From the NCBI RefSeq assembly GCF_005222955.1, contig NZ_LWUA01000168.1, positions 1-33,555 on the forward strand: a stretch of DNA of 33,555 nucleotides. The letters run 5' to 3'. Position 1 is the first letter of the stretch. The number at the start of each line of letters is the position of its first letter. Below, piece after piece: positions 6,793-14,393 of this stretch. Both the position numbers and the translations under genes were made by a program. The DNA is from Blastococcus sp. CCUG 61487. Lineage in GTDB: Bacteria > Actinomycetota > Actinomycetes > Mycobacteriales > Geodermatophilaceae. The notes below the pieces were generated by a model. That model saw nothing but the letters and a program-made list of their open reading frames with translations. It was not told the DNA's origin and made no database searches.

Positions 6793-7679
6793 CGCGAACG
6801 GATCCAGCATCGGGAGGTCGGCCACTCGTGCCTGATGCACCCGGCGAGCACGGTCTCGTTGGCGTCGAAGAACAGACCCGGCGTCGGGCCGTACTCCTGG
6901 TAGAAGATGTCGGCCGGCACGTCGAAGGTCTCCTCGACGACCGGCGCCTGGGGAGGACCGACGACGAGGCGGATCGTGCCGGGGTCGTCGAGGACGAACA
7001 CCTGGTCGCCCTGGCCGAACGCGACCGACTCCGGCGCGCGTTCGAGACTCCGCGGTCGCTGGTAGGGCTCCGGACTCCGGAAGCCGGGCGACGCAGCGAG
7101 CCAGTCGGCACCCTGGTTCGACGGCGGGTCGGAGCTCGTCCGGCCCGTGTCCGGGTCCCAGGACACGAAGGTGTCGCCGGTCGTCTCGAGGATGTCCCAT
7201 GTCTCCAACCAGACCTGGTCTCCGTTCACCCCGAGGATGTGGACCGAGTCGCAGATGGCGGACTCGCAGTAGGGAGCTCCCTCCCCCCGCGCGATTTCCT
7301 CCTCGGCGAGCACCTTTCCCGCCCGGTCCAGCACCCGGACCTCGGCCACGGTGTCCTCGCAGTCGTCACCACCGCAGGCGACCCGCGCGACGACGACGCC
7401 GTCGCCGTAGGTCGCGATCTGGTGCGACTGGCCCGTCAACCGCGCGACCTCGGTGAGCCCAGCGTGGTCGAACCGGTGGACCGAGGCGCCGCCGTCCTCC
7501 TCCCTCAGGATCCACGCCGCACCGTCACCGGCCACCAGTTGGAGAGCCCGATCGACGTCGACGGTCGCCTCGAACTCGGCCGGCGGAGCGGGCAGGGTCG
7601 GCTCGTCCCCGCCGCACGCGCCTACCAAGGACAGGGCACCGGCGACGAGCACGAGCCGTCGGGCTCCTCGCTGGGACAT
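6789..7679 (-). CDS. Putative lipoprotein (296 aa)
   Basis: MSQRGARRLVLVAGALSLVGAC is a short lipoprotein signal with lipobox VGAC (Cys 22). The mature part begins with a Pro-rich linker, then FEATVDVDRALQLVAGDGAAWIL and ATYGDGVVVARVACGGDDC, matching the downstream paralogue. It is about 80 residues shorter than that paralogue, mainly because the central repeat region is reduced. The C-terminus AGCIRHEWPTSRCWIRSR carries two conserved Cys residues that could form a disulphide. The two genes overlap by 4 nt and form an operon. No catalytic motif is visible, so a sensor or binding role is only a guess. Confidence 0.78.
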   Translation of the reverse strand: MSQRGARRLVLVAGALSLVGACGGDEPTLPAPPAEFEATVDVDRALQLVAGDGAAWILREEDGGASVHRFDHAGLTEVARLTGQSHQIATYGDGVVVARVACGGDDCEDTVAEVRVLDRAGKVLAEEEIARGEGAPYCESAICDSVHILGVNGDQVWLETWDILETTGDTFVSWDPDTGRTSSDPPSNQGADWLAASPGFRSPEPYQRPRSLERAPESVAFGQGDQVFVLDDPGTIRLVVGPPQAPVVEETFDVPADIFYQEYGPTPGLFFDANETVLAGCIRHEWPTSRCWIRSR

Positions 7680-7834
7680 CGGGCCTCCGCACTCCGCACG
7701 TGGACGCCTTCCTACCGCCGTCCCGGGGGACCACGCGCGAACGAGACCGAAGCGAGACGGAAGGCGTCGCGGTCAGCGGCGGGACCTGCCGGATCCACCG
7801 AGCGGGCCGGGCCGACCTGGGCGAGGCTGCTGTC

Positions 7835-7978
7835 ATGACGACGCCCGAAGAGCAGCCCCAGCCGCGCGACATCGCCCTCGAGCAGGAGACCCCGGAGCTC
7901 GCCGCCGACCTCGAGGCCCAGAGCGAGGGCGAGGAGCCGACCGTCGGCGAGGTCGAGGCCGGCGGGCACCCCAGCTGA
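7835..7978 (+). CDS. Small acidic protein (47 aa)
   Basis: MTTPEEQPQPRDIALEQETP followed by an acidic stretch ending GEVEAGGHPS. About one residue in three is Glu or Asp, and nearly every third codon position is G or C, which argues for real coding. ATG 7835 has a weak GCGAGG upstream; longer in-frame starts from 7700 would run through the promoter of the divergent lipoprotein gene. No known domain; likely disordered. Confidence 0.55.
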   Translation: MTTPEEQPQPRDIALEQETPELAADLEAQSEGEEPTVGEVEAGGHPS

Positions 7979-7986
7979 CGCGGTGA

Positions 7987-9375
7987 TCATCGCCGGCTGA
8001 CCGAGTAGACCTGCCCCACGACGGTGGCCTCCTCGCCCGGCTCGACGAGGAACGCGTCGGCGCTCGCCCGGTACGCCGCGATCGAGGAGTCCTCGCTCCG
8101 GTCGACGGCCCGTGCGCCCACGCGGTAGGCGTCCCCGATGGCGTGATTGGGGCCGATCCCGCCGTTCTGCAGGTCGAACGTCACCGTGGTGACGTTCGGG
8201 TCGTCGTCGTTCGCCCTGCCGTCCAGGTGGGGGACGACGTCGGTGGCGTTCTCCAGCGCCAGCACCTGCACCGACTCGGGGATGCCGGCGCGCGCCACCG
8301 GAGCGCCGGCCGTGATCAGGTGGGTCACGGTGAAGTCGAACTCGGCCGTGCCGGCGTCGTGCGCCGCCTGGGCCGCGACCATCCCGCCCTGGCTGTGGCC
8401 GACCAGCATCACCGGGTCGGTGGCACTCGCCCCCGCCTGCCGCAGCGCCTCGGCGACCGCGGCCTGCCGGGTGGTCGCGTCGCCCCCGAGCACCCGGACG
8501 CTCGTCCCCAGGTCGTTGGTGGCCGGGTTCGGGCCGCCACCCGGCAACGTCCAGTCCCGCGTGCCGGGGATGTCGACCACGTAGGCCGTCGTGCCGTCGG
8601 CGTGGGTGATCACCCGCACGCCGATCTGGTCCTGCCCCGACCTCGTCGTGCCGGTGTTCCTCGCGTCGAGCGCGCGCAGGTGATCGGCGATCCCCCGGGG
8701 CGGGGTGATGACGGCGGAGCTCGTGTCGTCCGGCAGCCGGGTGACGACAGGGCGCCCGTCGGGCCAGAACCCTCCCAACCGGCCGGCCGCGGCGCGCACG
8801 TCACCGCCCCCGAGCCACGGCAGTCCCGGCACCAGCGCACCGGCGAGACCAGGAGCCATGTTCGCCATGGCGTCGACCACTCCGGGGTGCTCGGTGAGCC
8901 ACCGCTCGGGGTCGTCCAGGAACACGACGACGGCGAGGGTGCTCCCCGCCGGATCGGCCACGGCGCCGCCCGCGAGCCCGGCCAGCAGCGCCGGCACGGT
9001 GACCGGCGCCAGGAACCCGGCCGCCCAGTGGAGATCGTCGGCGAGTTCGGCCAGTGCGGCGTCGGCGGCCTCGTAGGCGAGTGCCGCGGCCTCCAGGGCC
9101 ACCCCGCGGGCGGTGAAGGTGATCGCCAGGACCGTCAGCCCGCGCGGTCCGTCGAGCGCGTCGGCCAGCGTCGCCTGCACACGCGCGACGCCGGCCGGGT
9201 GCAGGAGCGCGGAGGCCAGCAGGTCGGGGTCGAGCAGCAGCCCGTGACAGGCGGCGCTGGTCGCGGCGAGCACCTCGGCGAGGTCGGCGCTGCTCCGCGC
9301 GAGCGTGACGAGGTCGGCGAGCTCCGCTTCTATACCGCCGGCCCCGCCGCGGACCGTGAGCTCAGGGCTGCTCAT
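7987..9375 (-). CDS. Alpha/beta hydrolase with helical N-terminal domain, DUF1023-like (462 aa)
   Basis: Predicted serine esterase. Residues 1 to about 200 are Ala-rich helices without a catalytic motif, resembling the WXG-like helical regions fused to such hydrolases in actinobacteria. The hydrolase domain follows, with VMLVGHSQGG (nucleophile S328), a probable acid in NATDVVPHLDG and catalytic His in NHAIGDAY. No signal peptide is visible. The ATG overlaps by 4 nt (ATGA) with a 20-codon ORF, which itself overlaps the WXG-like gene upstream, so the three are coupled. The pairing suggests a secreted or cell-wall-acting pair, possibly type VII related; substrate unknown. Confidence 0.82.
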   Translation of the reverse strand: MSSPELTVRGGAGGIEAELADLVTLARSSADLAEVLAATSAACHGLLLDPDLLASALLHPAGVARVQATLADALDGPRGLTVLAITFTARGVALEAAALAYEAADAALAELADDLHWAAGFLAPVTVPALLAGLAGGAVADPAGSTLAVVVFLDDPERWLTEHPGVVDAMANMAPGLAGALVPGLPWLGGGDVRAAAGRLGGFWPDGRPVVTRLPDDTSSAVITPPRGIADHLRALDARNTGTTRSGQDQIGVRVITHADGTTAYVVDIPGTRDWTLPGGGPNPATNDLGTSVRVLGGDATTRQAAVAEALRQAGASATDPVMLVGHSQGGMVAAQAAHDAGTAEFDFTVTHLITAGAPVARAGIPESVQVLALENATDVVPHLDGRANDDDPNVTTVTFDLQNGGIGPNHAIGDAYRVGARAVDRSEDSSIAAYRASADAFLVEPGEEATVVGQVYSVSRR

Positions 9376-9434
9376 CGGACGAGCGCCAGGAGCGCCGCCA
9401 GTGCGGGCGCGAGCCAGGTGTCGAGGCCCGTCAC
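9372..9434 (-). CDS. 20-codon hydrophobic small ORF bridging two genes
   Basis: GTG at 9434-9432 overlaps the stop of the WXG-like gene (GTGA), and its own TGA at 9374-9372 overlaps the ATG of the hydrolase (ATGA). It encodes MTGLDTW followed by an Ala/Leu-rich helix ending in LVR. Four-base overlaps on both sides with an open frame between them are hard to explain by chance. It may be a membrane-active peptide, or it may only carry ribosomes to the next gene. Confidence 0.5.
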   Translation of the reverse strand: MTGLDTWLAPALAALLALVR

Positions 9435-9853
9435 CACAGGCCCCGCCGACTCAGCTGCCCGGCCAGGCCGCGCCAGGCGTCGGCGCCGACGTCGGGCAGC
9501 ACGCCGAGGAGGTCACCGGCGTCCTCGAGCAGCTCCCCACCGCGCTGCACCTGCTCGGCCAGCCAGCCACGCACCGCCTGCTCGGCCCGCGCGATCGCGG
9601 CGATCCGCTCCCGGACCTCGTCGGCGTGCCGCCGCAGCAGCTCGGCTGCCTCCTCCATCCCGTCGGCCGCCGCGTCCACCGATGCGCAGTCAGTGGCCAG
9701 CTGCCTCCGGTAGGCCGACGCCGCGTCGGACACCCAGCGCGCACTGTCGCCGCGCATCCGGTGGTCCTCCCCGGCTGCCCGCACCCGCTTGGCGCGCTGC
9801 CCGAGTTCGGCCGCGAGCGCGTCCAGCGCATCCGGATCGCCGTAGAGCCCCAT
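9431..9853 (-). CDS. WXG100-like helical protein (140 aa)
   Basis: All-helical protein with the WXG-like turn ARWVSDAASAYRRQL (W40), flanked by long amphipathic helices (DALDALAAELGQRAKRV; DGMEEAAELLRRHADEVRERIAAI). It is about 40 residues longer than typical WXG100 proteins, with an extra helix ending LAGQLSRRGLW. I choose ATG 9853 because GGAGG lies 9 nt upstream; ATG 9859 would lie too close. The gene begins a coupled trio ending in an alpha/beta hydrolase. Type VII secretion of the pair is plausible but no secretion gene is in the window. Confidence 0.75.
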   Translation of the reverse strand: MGLYGDPDALDALAAELGQRAKRVRAAGEDHRMRGDSARWVSDAASAYRRQLATDCASVDAAADGMEEAAELLRRHADEVRERIAAIARAEQAVRGWLAEQVQRGGELLEDAGDLLGVLPDVGADAWRGLAGQLSRRGLW

Positions 9854-10012
9854 CGTCATCCCCCTCCGAGTGGCGGCACGGTAGGCAGATCCGGCACCCC
9901 CCGAGCCGGGCTCCGACGGAGCTGGGGACGGACTCCGCTCGTCCACAGGGCGACCCGGTGCACTGAGCCCGCCGGTGCAGCCTGAACAGGTGGCGCCCGA
10001 GATCTCCGGTGG

Positions 10013-11146
10013 TCAGGCGGTCCGGGAAGTCCACGCACCGATCACCCGGGCGGCCAGCTCGGAGAGCACCGGGGCGGAGTCGGCGAGGCAGCGCGCGAGG
10101 TCGGGCTCCACCTCGGTCAGCGCGTGCGCGGCGGCGACACCGGCGGCCCCGAGCCGTTCCCTCGGCAGGTCGACGCGGCCGGCCAGCACCACGCACGGCA
10201 CGCCCGCGTCGCGGGCCCGGGCGGCGACCTCTGCCGGGCCCTTCCCCCGCAGTGTCTGCTCGTCGAACGCCCCCTCCCCGGTGATCACCAGGTCGGCGTC
10301 CGCGAGCACCTCGTCCAGCCCCACCAGGTCGCAGACCAGCGCCGCTCCCGACACGACCTCCGCCCCGAGCACCGCCATCGCCCCGGCCGCCGTGCCACCG
10401 GCCGCCCCGGCTCCGGGCCGTCGCTCGACCCAGGCCCCGGTCGTCCGCGCCAGGAGCGACGCGTACCGGGCGAGCGCCGCGTCCAGGAGCGCGACGTCGT
10501 CGGGGCTCGCGCCCTTCTGCGGACCGAACACCGCCGCCGCGCCGGACGGCCCGGTCAGCGCGTTGTCCACGTCGGTGGCGACGACGAACTCTGCGGTCCG
10601 CACCCGCGGATCCAGCGCCCCGAGGTCGATCCCGCTCACCGCTGCCAGCCCCGCACCGCCGGGTCCGATCTCGGCTCCGCGGGCGTCGGTCAGCCGTGCA
10701 CCGAGCGCCTGCAGCATCCCCGCCCCGCCGTCGGTCGTCGCGCTGCCGCCCAGCCCGAGCACGATCCGCCGCGCGCCGGCATCGAGCGCGGCGAGCACCA
10801 GCTCCCCCACCCCGCGCGTCGACGCCGTCAGCGGCGCCGGGTGATCGAGGAGGCCCAGCCCTGCGGCCGCGGCCATCTCCAGCACCGCCGTCCCCTCCCG
10901 GACGGCGAACACCGCCTCCACCGGGCGGCCGTCGGGTCCGGACACCCGCGCCGTCCGCGACCGGAAGCCCGCTCGGACCGCGGCGGCCACGGTGCCCTCT
11001 CCCCCGTCGGCGATCGGCCGCAGCACCAGCTCCGCGTCCGGCAGGACGCGCGCGAGCCCCTCGGCGACGGCGTCCGCGGCGGCGTCCGCGGGCAGGCTGC
11101 CCTTGAACGAGTCGGGCGCGATCACGATCCGCACAGCGAGCAGCAT
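10013..11146 (-). CDS. Glycerate kinase
   Basis: Phosphorylates D-glycerate with ATP. Family blocks are clear: RIVIAPDSFKGSLPADAAADAVAEG at the N-terminus, PIADGGEGT, VLGLGGSATTDGGAGMLQALGA in the middle, DVDNALTGPSGAAAVFGPQKGA, and the late DLVITGEGAFDEQTLRGKGP. Length fits the family. I give ATG 11146 (MLLAVRIVIAP); GTG 11134 would give the usual MRIVIAPDSF and cannot be excluded. It is divergent from the acyl-CoA dehydrogenase-like gene, with start codons 27 nt apart and overlapping promoter boxes. A link to glyoxylate or serine metabolism is expected from the family. Confidence 0.9.
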   Translation of the reverse strand: MLLAVRIVIAPDSFKGSLPADAAADAVAEGLARVLPDAELVLRPIADGGEGTVAAAVRAGFRSRTARVSGPDGRPVEAVFAVREGTAVLEMAAAAGLGLLDHPAPLTASTRGVGELVLAALDAGARRIVLGLGGSATTDGGAGMLQALGARLTDARGAEIGPGGAGLAAVSGIDLGALDPRVRTAEFVVATDVDNALTGPSGAAAVFGPQKGASPDDVALLDAALARYASLLARTTGAWVERRPGAGAAGGTAAGAMAVLGAEVVSGAALVCDLVGLDEVLADADLVITGEGAFDEQTLRGKGPAEVAARARDAGVPCVVLAGRVDLPRERLGAAGVAAAHALTEVEPDLARCLADSAPVLSELAARVIGAWTSRTA

Positions 11147-11173
11147 GCCCCGCGAGGTCGTAGCGTCCGCTCC
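11147..11173. promoter_or_regulatory. Very short divergent promoter region
   Basis: Only 27 bp separate the start codons of glycerate kinase and the acyl-CoA dehydrogenase. On plus, TAGCGT ends 7-8 nt before GTG 11174; on minus, TACGAC ends about 10 nt before ATG 11146. Both would give nearly leaderless transcripts and the two -10 boxes almost overlap. Confidence 0.4.
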
Positions 11174-12355
11174 GTGAGCCAACCGAGCGCCGACTTCTAC
11201 GCCTTCGAGGACCTCCTCGAGCCCGACGAGATCGAGATCCGCGACCGGGTGCGTGCCTTCTGCGACGCGGAGATCACCCCGCACATCAACGACTACTGGG
11301 AACGCGCCGAGTTCCCGTTCGAGATCGTGCCCAAGCTGGCGGAGCTCGGCATCGTCGGCGGCACGATCGAGGGCTACGGCTGCCCGGGGATGAGCGCGGT
11401 GTCGGCCGGCCTGGTGGCCGCCGAGCTCGCCCGCGCCGACGGCAGCGTCGGCACGTTCAACGGCGTGCACAGCTTCCTGGCGATGCAGTCGATCGCCCTG
11501 CTCGGGGACGAGGAGCAGCGCGAGCGGTGGCTCCCGGCCATGGCCCGGCTGGAGACGATCGGCGCGTTCGCGCTCACCGAGCCGCAGCACGGCTCGGACG
11601 CCGTCGGACTGGAGACCTCCGCGCGCCGGGACGGCGACTCCTACGTGCTGGACGGCCAGAAGAAGTGGATCGGCAACGGCTCGATCGCCGACCACGTGCT
11701 CGTCTGGGCGCGCGGTGAGGACGGCGCCGTCGGTGGCTACGTCGTCGACAAGGGGACCCCGGGCTTCGAGGCCACGGTCATGACCGGGAAGACGGCGCTG
11801 CGGGCGGTCTGGCAGGCCGAGCTGACGCTCACCGACGTCCGGGTGCCGGTGGAGAACAAGCTGGCGAACTGCCACTCGTTCAAGGACGTCTCCCAGGTGC
11901 TGGACCGCACCCGGTACACCGTCGCCTGGCGCGCCCTCGGCCTGGCGACGGCGTCCTACGAGCTGGCGCTGGCGCACGCGCTGCGGCGCGAGCAGTTCGG
12001 TCAGCCGATCGCGGGCTTCCAGCTCGTGCAGGACAAGCTGGCCCGCATGCTGGCCGAGATCACCTCGATGCAGCTCATGTGCTGGCGGCTGTCCCGGCTG
12101 GCCGACGCCGGCCGCATGACCCCGGCCATGGCGTCGCTGGCGAAGATGAACCATGCGGCCAAGGCGCGCGCGATCGTCGCCGACGCCAGGGACATCCTCG
12201 GCGGCGACGGGATCCTCATCGACCACCACGTCGCCCGGCACCACGCCGACATGGAGGCGGTCTTCACCTTCGAGGGCACCGACTCGGTGCAGGCGCTGAT
12301 CGTCGGCCGGGAGATCACCGGGCTGTCGGCGATCAGTGGGCGCAAGCCCGGCTGA
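11174..12355 (+). CDS. Acyl-CoA dehydrogenase, glutaryl-CoA dehydrogenase-like (393 aa)
   Basis: FAD-dependent acyl-CoA oxidation. The N-terminus DFYAFEDLLEPDEIEIRDRVR and the ending MEAVFTFEGTDSVQALIVGREITG match glutaryl-CoA dehydrogenases, where the Glu of the (F/Y)EGT motif is the catalytic base. FALTEPQHGSDAVGLETSA is the FAD/substrate loop and ARDILGGDGILIDHHVARH is the C-terminal helical signature. GTG 11174 is the start (MSQPSADFY). It is a monocistronic gene convergent with a small gene ending 6 nt away. Glutaryl-CoA as substrate is the best guess; another short acyl-CoA is possible. Confidence 0.88.
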   Translation: MSQPSADFYAFEDLLEPDEIEIRDRVRAFCDAEITPHINDYWERAEFPFEIVPKLAELGIVGGTIEGYGCPGMSAVSAGLVAAELARADGSVGTFNGVHSFLAMQSIALLGDEEQRERWLPAMARLETIGAFALTEPQHGSDAVGLETSARRDGDSYVLDGQKKWIGNGSIADHVLVWARGEDGAVGGYVVDKGTPGFEATVMTGKTALRAVWQAELTLTDVRVPVENKLANCHSFKDVSQVLDRTRYTVAWRALGLATASYELALAHALRREQFGQPIAGFQLVQDKLARMLAEITSMQLMCWRLSRLADAGRMTPAMASLAKMNHAAKARAIVADARDILGGDGILIDHHVARHHADMEAVFTFEGTDSVQALIVGREITGLSAISGRKPG

Positions 12356-12361
12356 GCGTCG

Positions 12362-12622
12362 TCAGCGGGCGGAGCTCAGGGACCGGCTGACGGCGGTGAG
12401 CCGCGCGCACTCCGGGCACGCGGTGCGCCCGGCGCCCACCCGCGCCCACCGCTGAGAGCCCCACACCTGCACGATCGCGCCGCAGACGGCGAGCTCGATC
12501 TCGCCGTCCAGCTCGGCCGGAGCGCGGTGTGCCTCGACGGCGTGCCAGGGGTACTGCAACTCGGCGTCGCCACCCGTGGACCGGCGGTCCGGGCGGGAGA
12601 AACCGACGGCGTACGTGTCCAC
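12362..12622 (-). CDS. Small hypothetical protein with CPxC motif (86 aa)
   Basis: MDTYAVGFSRPDRRSTGGDAE opens a small basic/neutral protein ending TACPECARLTAVSRSLSSAR. A lone Cys in LAVCGAIVQVW plus the CPEC pair could form a zinc site. GTG 12622 has AGGAA 6 nt upstream and is preferred to GTG 12646. No function can be assigned. It is divergent from another small Cys-containing gene at 12783. Confidence 0.6.
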   Translation of the reverse strand: MDTYAVGFSRPDRRSTGGDAELQYPWHAVEAHRAPAELDGEIELAVCGAIVQVWGSQRWARVGAGRTACPECARLTAVSRSLSSAR

Positions 12623-12782
12623 GAGAGTTCCTGTGCCCGCCTGCACGGTCGCTCAATCCTCCTGACCACGAGAATCGAGTCCGTTCCGTACGCGAAGGGC
12701 TCGATCTGGTGTGCCGGCCGCGGGCGCCGAGCCTGTCGAGCGCGCTACCGTCGACATCGCGGCCGGCGAAGGGAGTGCGCAC

Positions 12783-13088
12783 GTGGACCCGCTGACCCTG
12801 CTCGTGGGTGGCGCGCTGCTGGCCTCCGGGTTCGTCGCCGGCCGGCTCGGCCGACGCCGGCCCACCGCGCCTCCGCCGGTGACACCCGTCTGCGGCTGCG
12901 GCCACGCCCTCAGCCAGCACGACCGCGACACCTCCACCTGCTACGCCGAGCTCAAGCGGGACAACTACGACAAGCGCGGCCGCTGGGCCGGCCACAGCTG
13001 GGTGCCGTGCACGTGCCGCCAGTACGTCGGCCCCCGGCCCATCGACGAGGTCTTCGCGCCGCGTCTGCTCCCGCCGTCGGCCGACTGA
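12783..13088 (+). CDS. Membrane-anchored Cys-rich small protein (101 aa)
   Basis: N-terminal hydrophobic segment DPLTLLVGGALLASGFVAGRL is one membrane helix or anchor, then an Arg/Pro linker. The soluble part has VCGCGHALSQHDRDTSTCYAEL and WVPCTCRQYVGPRP: about five Cys and two His in a pattern that suggests a zinc-binding or disulphide domain. GTG 12783 follows a GGGAG about 8 nt upstream. The stop is 4 nt before the next gene, so the two are probably co-transcribed. Family function unknown. Confidence 0.7.
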   Translation: MDPLTLLVGGALLASGFVAGRLGRRRPTAPPPVTPVCGCGHALSQHDRDTSTCYAELKRDNYDKRGRWAGHSWVPCTCRQYVGPRPIDEVFAPRLLPPSAD

Positions 13089-13092
13089 CCCG

Positions 13093-13800
13093 ATGAGCGA
13101 CCGCGGCGCTGTTCCGCCGGGACGACGCCGCCGTCCCGGACTGCTCGCCGCCACCGAGCCCGTGCGGGCGCTGGCCAGTGCGGGAGCGCTGGCCGCCGGG
13201 CTGCCCCTCCTCCACCTCGCTCCGCGCGGGGAGCCGCACCCGGTGCTCGTGCTGCCCGGCTTGATGGCCTCGGACGTCTCCACCCAGGTGCTGAGGATAT
13301 GGCTGAAGCGGCTCGGCTACCCGGTCGTCGGCTGGGAGCTCGGCCGCAACCGCGGGGCCACCCAGGAGATCCGCGATGCACTCCCTCGCCTGCTCGACAG
13401 GCTGGCCGCCGAGCACGGGACGGCGGTGAGCATCGTCGGCCAGAGCCTGGGCGGCATCTTCGCCCGCGAGCTGGCCCGCCGGGCACCCCGGCAGGTCCGT
13501 CAGGTCGTCTCGCTCGGCTCGCCGTTCGGGTCCGGCAGGTCACTCGCCCGGCCGCTGCAGGTGCCCAGCACCGCGGTCTACTCGCGATGGGACGGCGTCG
13601 TCGACTGGCGGGCCTGCCGCCAGCGACCCGGTCCGCGGAGCGAGAACGTGGCCGTGCACGCCAGCCACCTCGGCATGGGCCACGACCCCGCCGTGCTGTG
13701 GGTGATCGCCGACCGGCTGGCCCAGCCGCGGCACGACTGGCAGCCGTTCCGCCCGCCCACCCGCTTCGGGCTCGGCGCGCTGTTCCCGCCGGAGGACTGA
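13093..13800 (+). CDS. Lipase-like alpha/beta hydrolase (235 aa)
   Basis: HPVLVLPGLMASDVSTQVLRIW begins the hydrolase core (oxyanion region LPGLMAS), followed by VSIVGQSLGGIFARELARR with nucleophile S118. Probable acid is in YSRWDGVVDW and His in HASHLGMGHDP. The region before residue 45 is basic and then hydrophobic (LASAGALAAGLPLLHLAP) and may act as an anchor. The fold resembles lipase class 2/PGAP1-like enzymes acting on lipids or esters. It lies 4 nt after the Cys-rich membrane protein, suggesting they work together at the membrane. Confidence 0.8.
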   Translation: MSDRGAVPPGRRRRPGLLAATEPVRALASAGALAAGLPLLHLAPRGEPHPVLVLPGLMASDVSTQVLRIWLKRLGYPVVGWELGRNRGATQEIRDALPRLLDRLAAEHGTAVSIVGQSLGGIFARELARRAPRQVRQVVSLGSPFGSGRSLARPLQVPSTAVYSRWDGVVDWRACRQRPGPRSENVAVHASHLGMGHDPAVLWVIADRLAQPRHDWQPFRPPTRFGLGALFPPED

Positions 13801-13805
13801 GCGGC

Positions 13806-14384
13806 TCAGCGCACCAGCCGCCGGAGGCCGAGCACCACCGCGCCGGCGGCGGCCACCCACGGGCCCGCGACGATCACCGGGTCGAGCAGGTGGTGCCGGG
13901 CGTCCACCCTGCCCCTCCGTGACCGGAGCCCGCCGTGCGTGACCTCGGTCCGGACACCGGTCTGGGTGACCGGGTTGTCCGGCCGCGTCGTGGCGAACGA
14001 GCGCAGGTGCTCCTCGACGGCGTCGACCCGGTCGGCGACGACCAGCAGCATCCAGTGCGCCAGCCGTCCCTCGCTGACCCGCGCGTAGGAGAGCTTCCGG
14101 AGCGCACCGGACAGGCCCTTCGGCGGCTGCCCGGTGCCGAACACCGGTGTCACGAACGCGTGCTCGATCGACCGCTCCCGGGGCCACTTCTCCGGTTGCC
14201 GGTCCGGGAAGTCCCAGTGGGCACCGGTCCGTTCGGGCGCGTAGTCGAGCCTGGGGTACGACGGGCGGTCGGCCGGGTCGAGGTCCACGCCCCAGCCGGG
14301 GATGCGGGCCCGCAGCTGCTCGGCGGTCTCCCCCGCCGTCCGCTTGTCCTTGACGTACGGGCTGGGGATGTCCGGGTCGGTCAT
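13806..14384 (-). CDS. Hypothetical protein with C-terminal membrane helix (192 aa)
   Basis: Soluble Pro/Arg-rich body with GWGVDLDPADRPSYPRLDYAPE and DFPDRQPEKWPRERSIEHAF, then a probable membrane segment VIVAGPWVAAAGAVVLGL near the C-terminus ending in RRLVR. ATG 14384 follows GAGGAG 5 nt upstream. It starts 9 nt after the stop of the Zn-alcohol dehydrogenase and is surely in its operon. I do not recognise the family with a function; a membrane-tethered accessory of the dehydrogenase is a guess from position. Confidence 0.7.
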   Translation of the reverse strand: MTDPDIPSPYVKDKRTAGETAEQLRARIPGWGVDLDPADRPSYPRLDYAPERTGAHWDFPDRQPEKWPRERSIEHAFVTPVFGTGQPPKGLSGALRKLSYARVSEGRLAHWMLLVVADRVDAVEEHLRSFATTRPDNPVTQTGVRTEVTHGGLRSRRGRVDARHHLLDPVIVAGPWVAAAGAVVLGLRRLVR

Positions 14385-14393
14385 GGTCGCTCC

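Noticed and set aside
4957-6903. 648-codon plus-strand frame
   Set aside because: Antisense shadow of the beta-lactamase-fold and lipoprotein genes; composition is that of high-GC noise, rich in Arg, His, Pro and Asp without motifs.
8143-9966. 607-codon plus-strand frame
   Set aside because: Antisense to the alpha/beta hydrolase and WXG-like genes, both of which have clear motifs.
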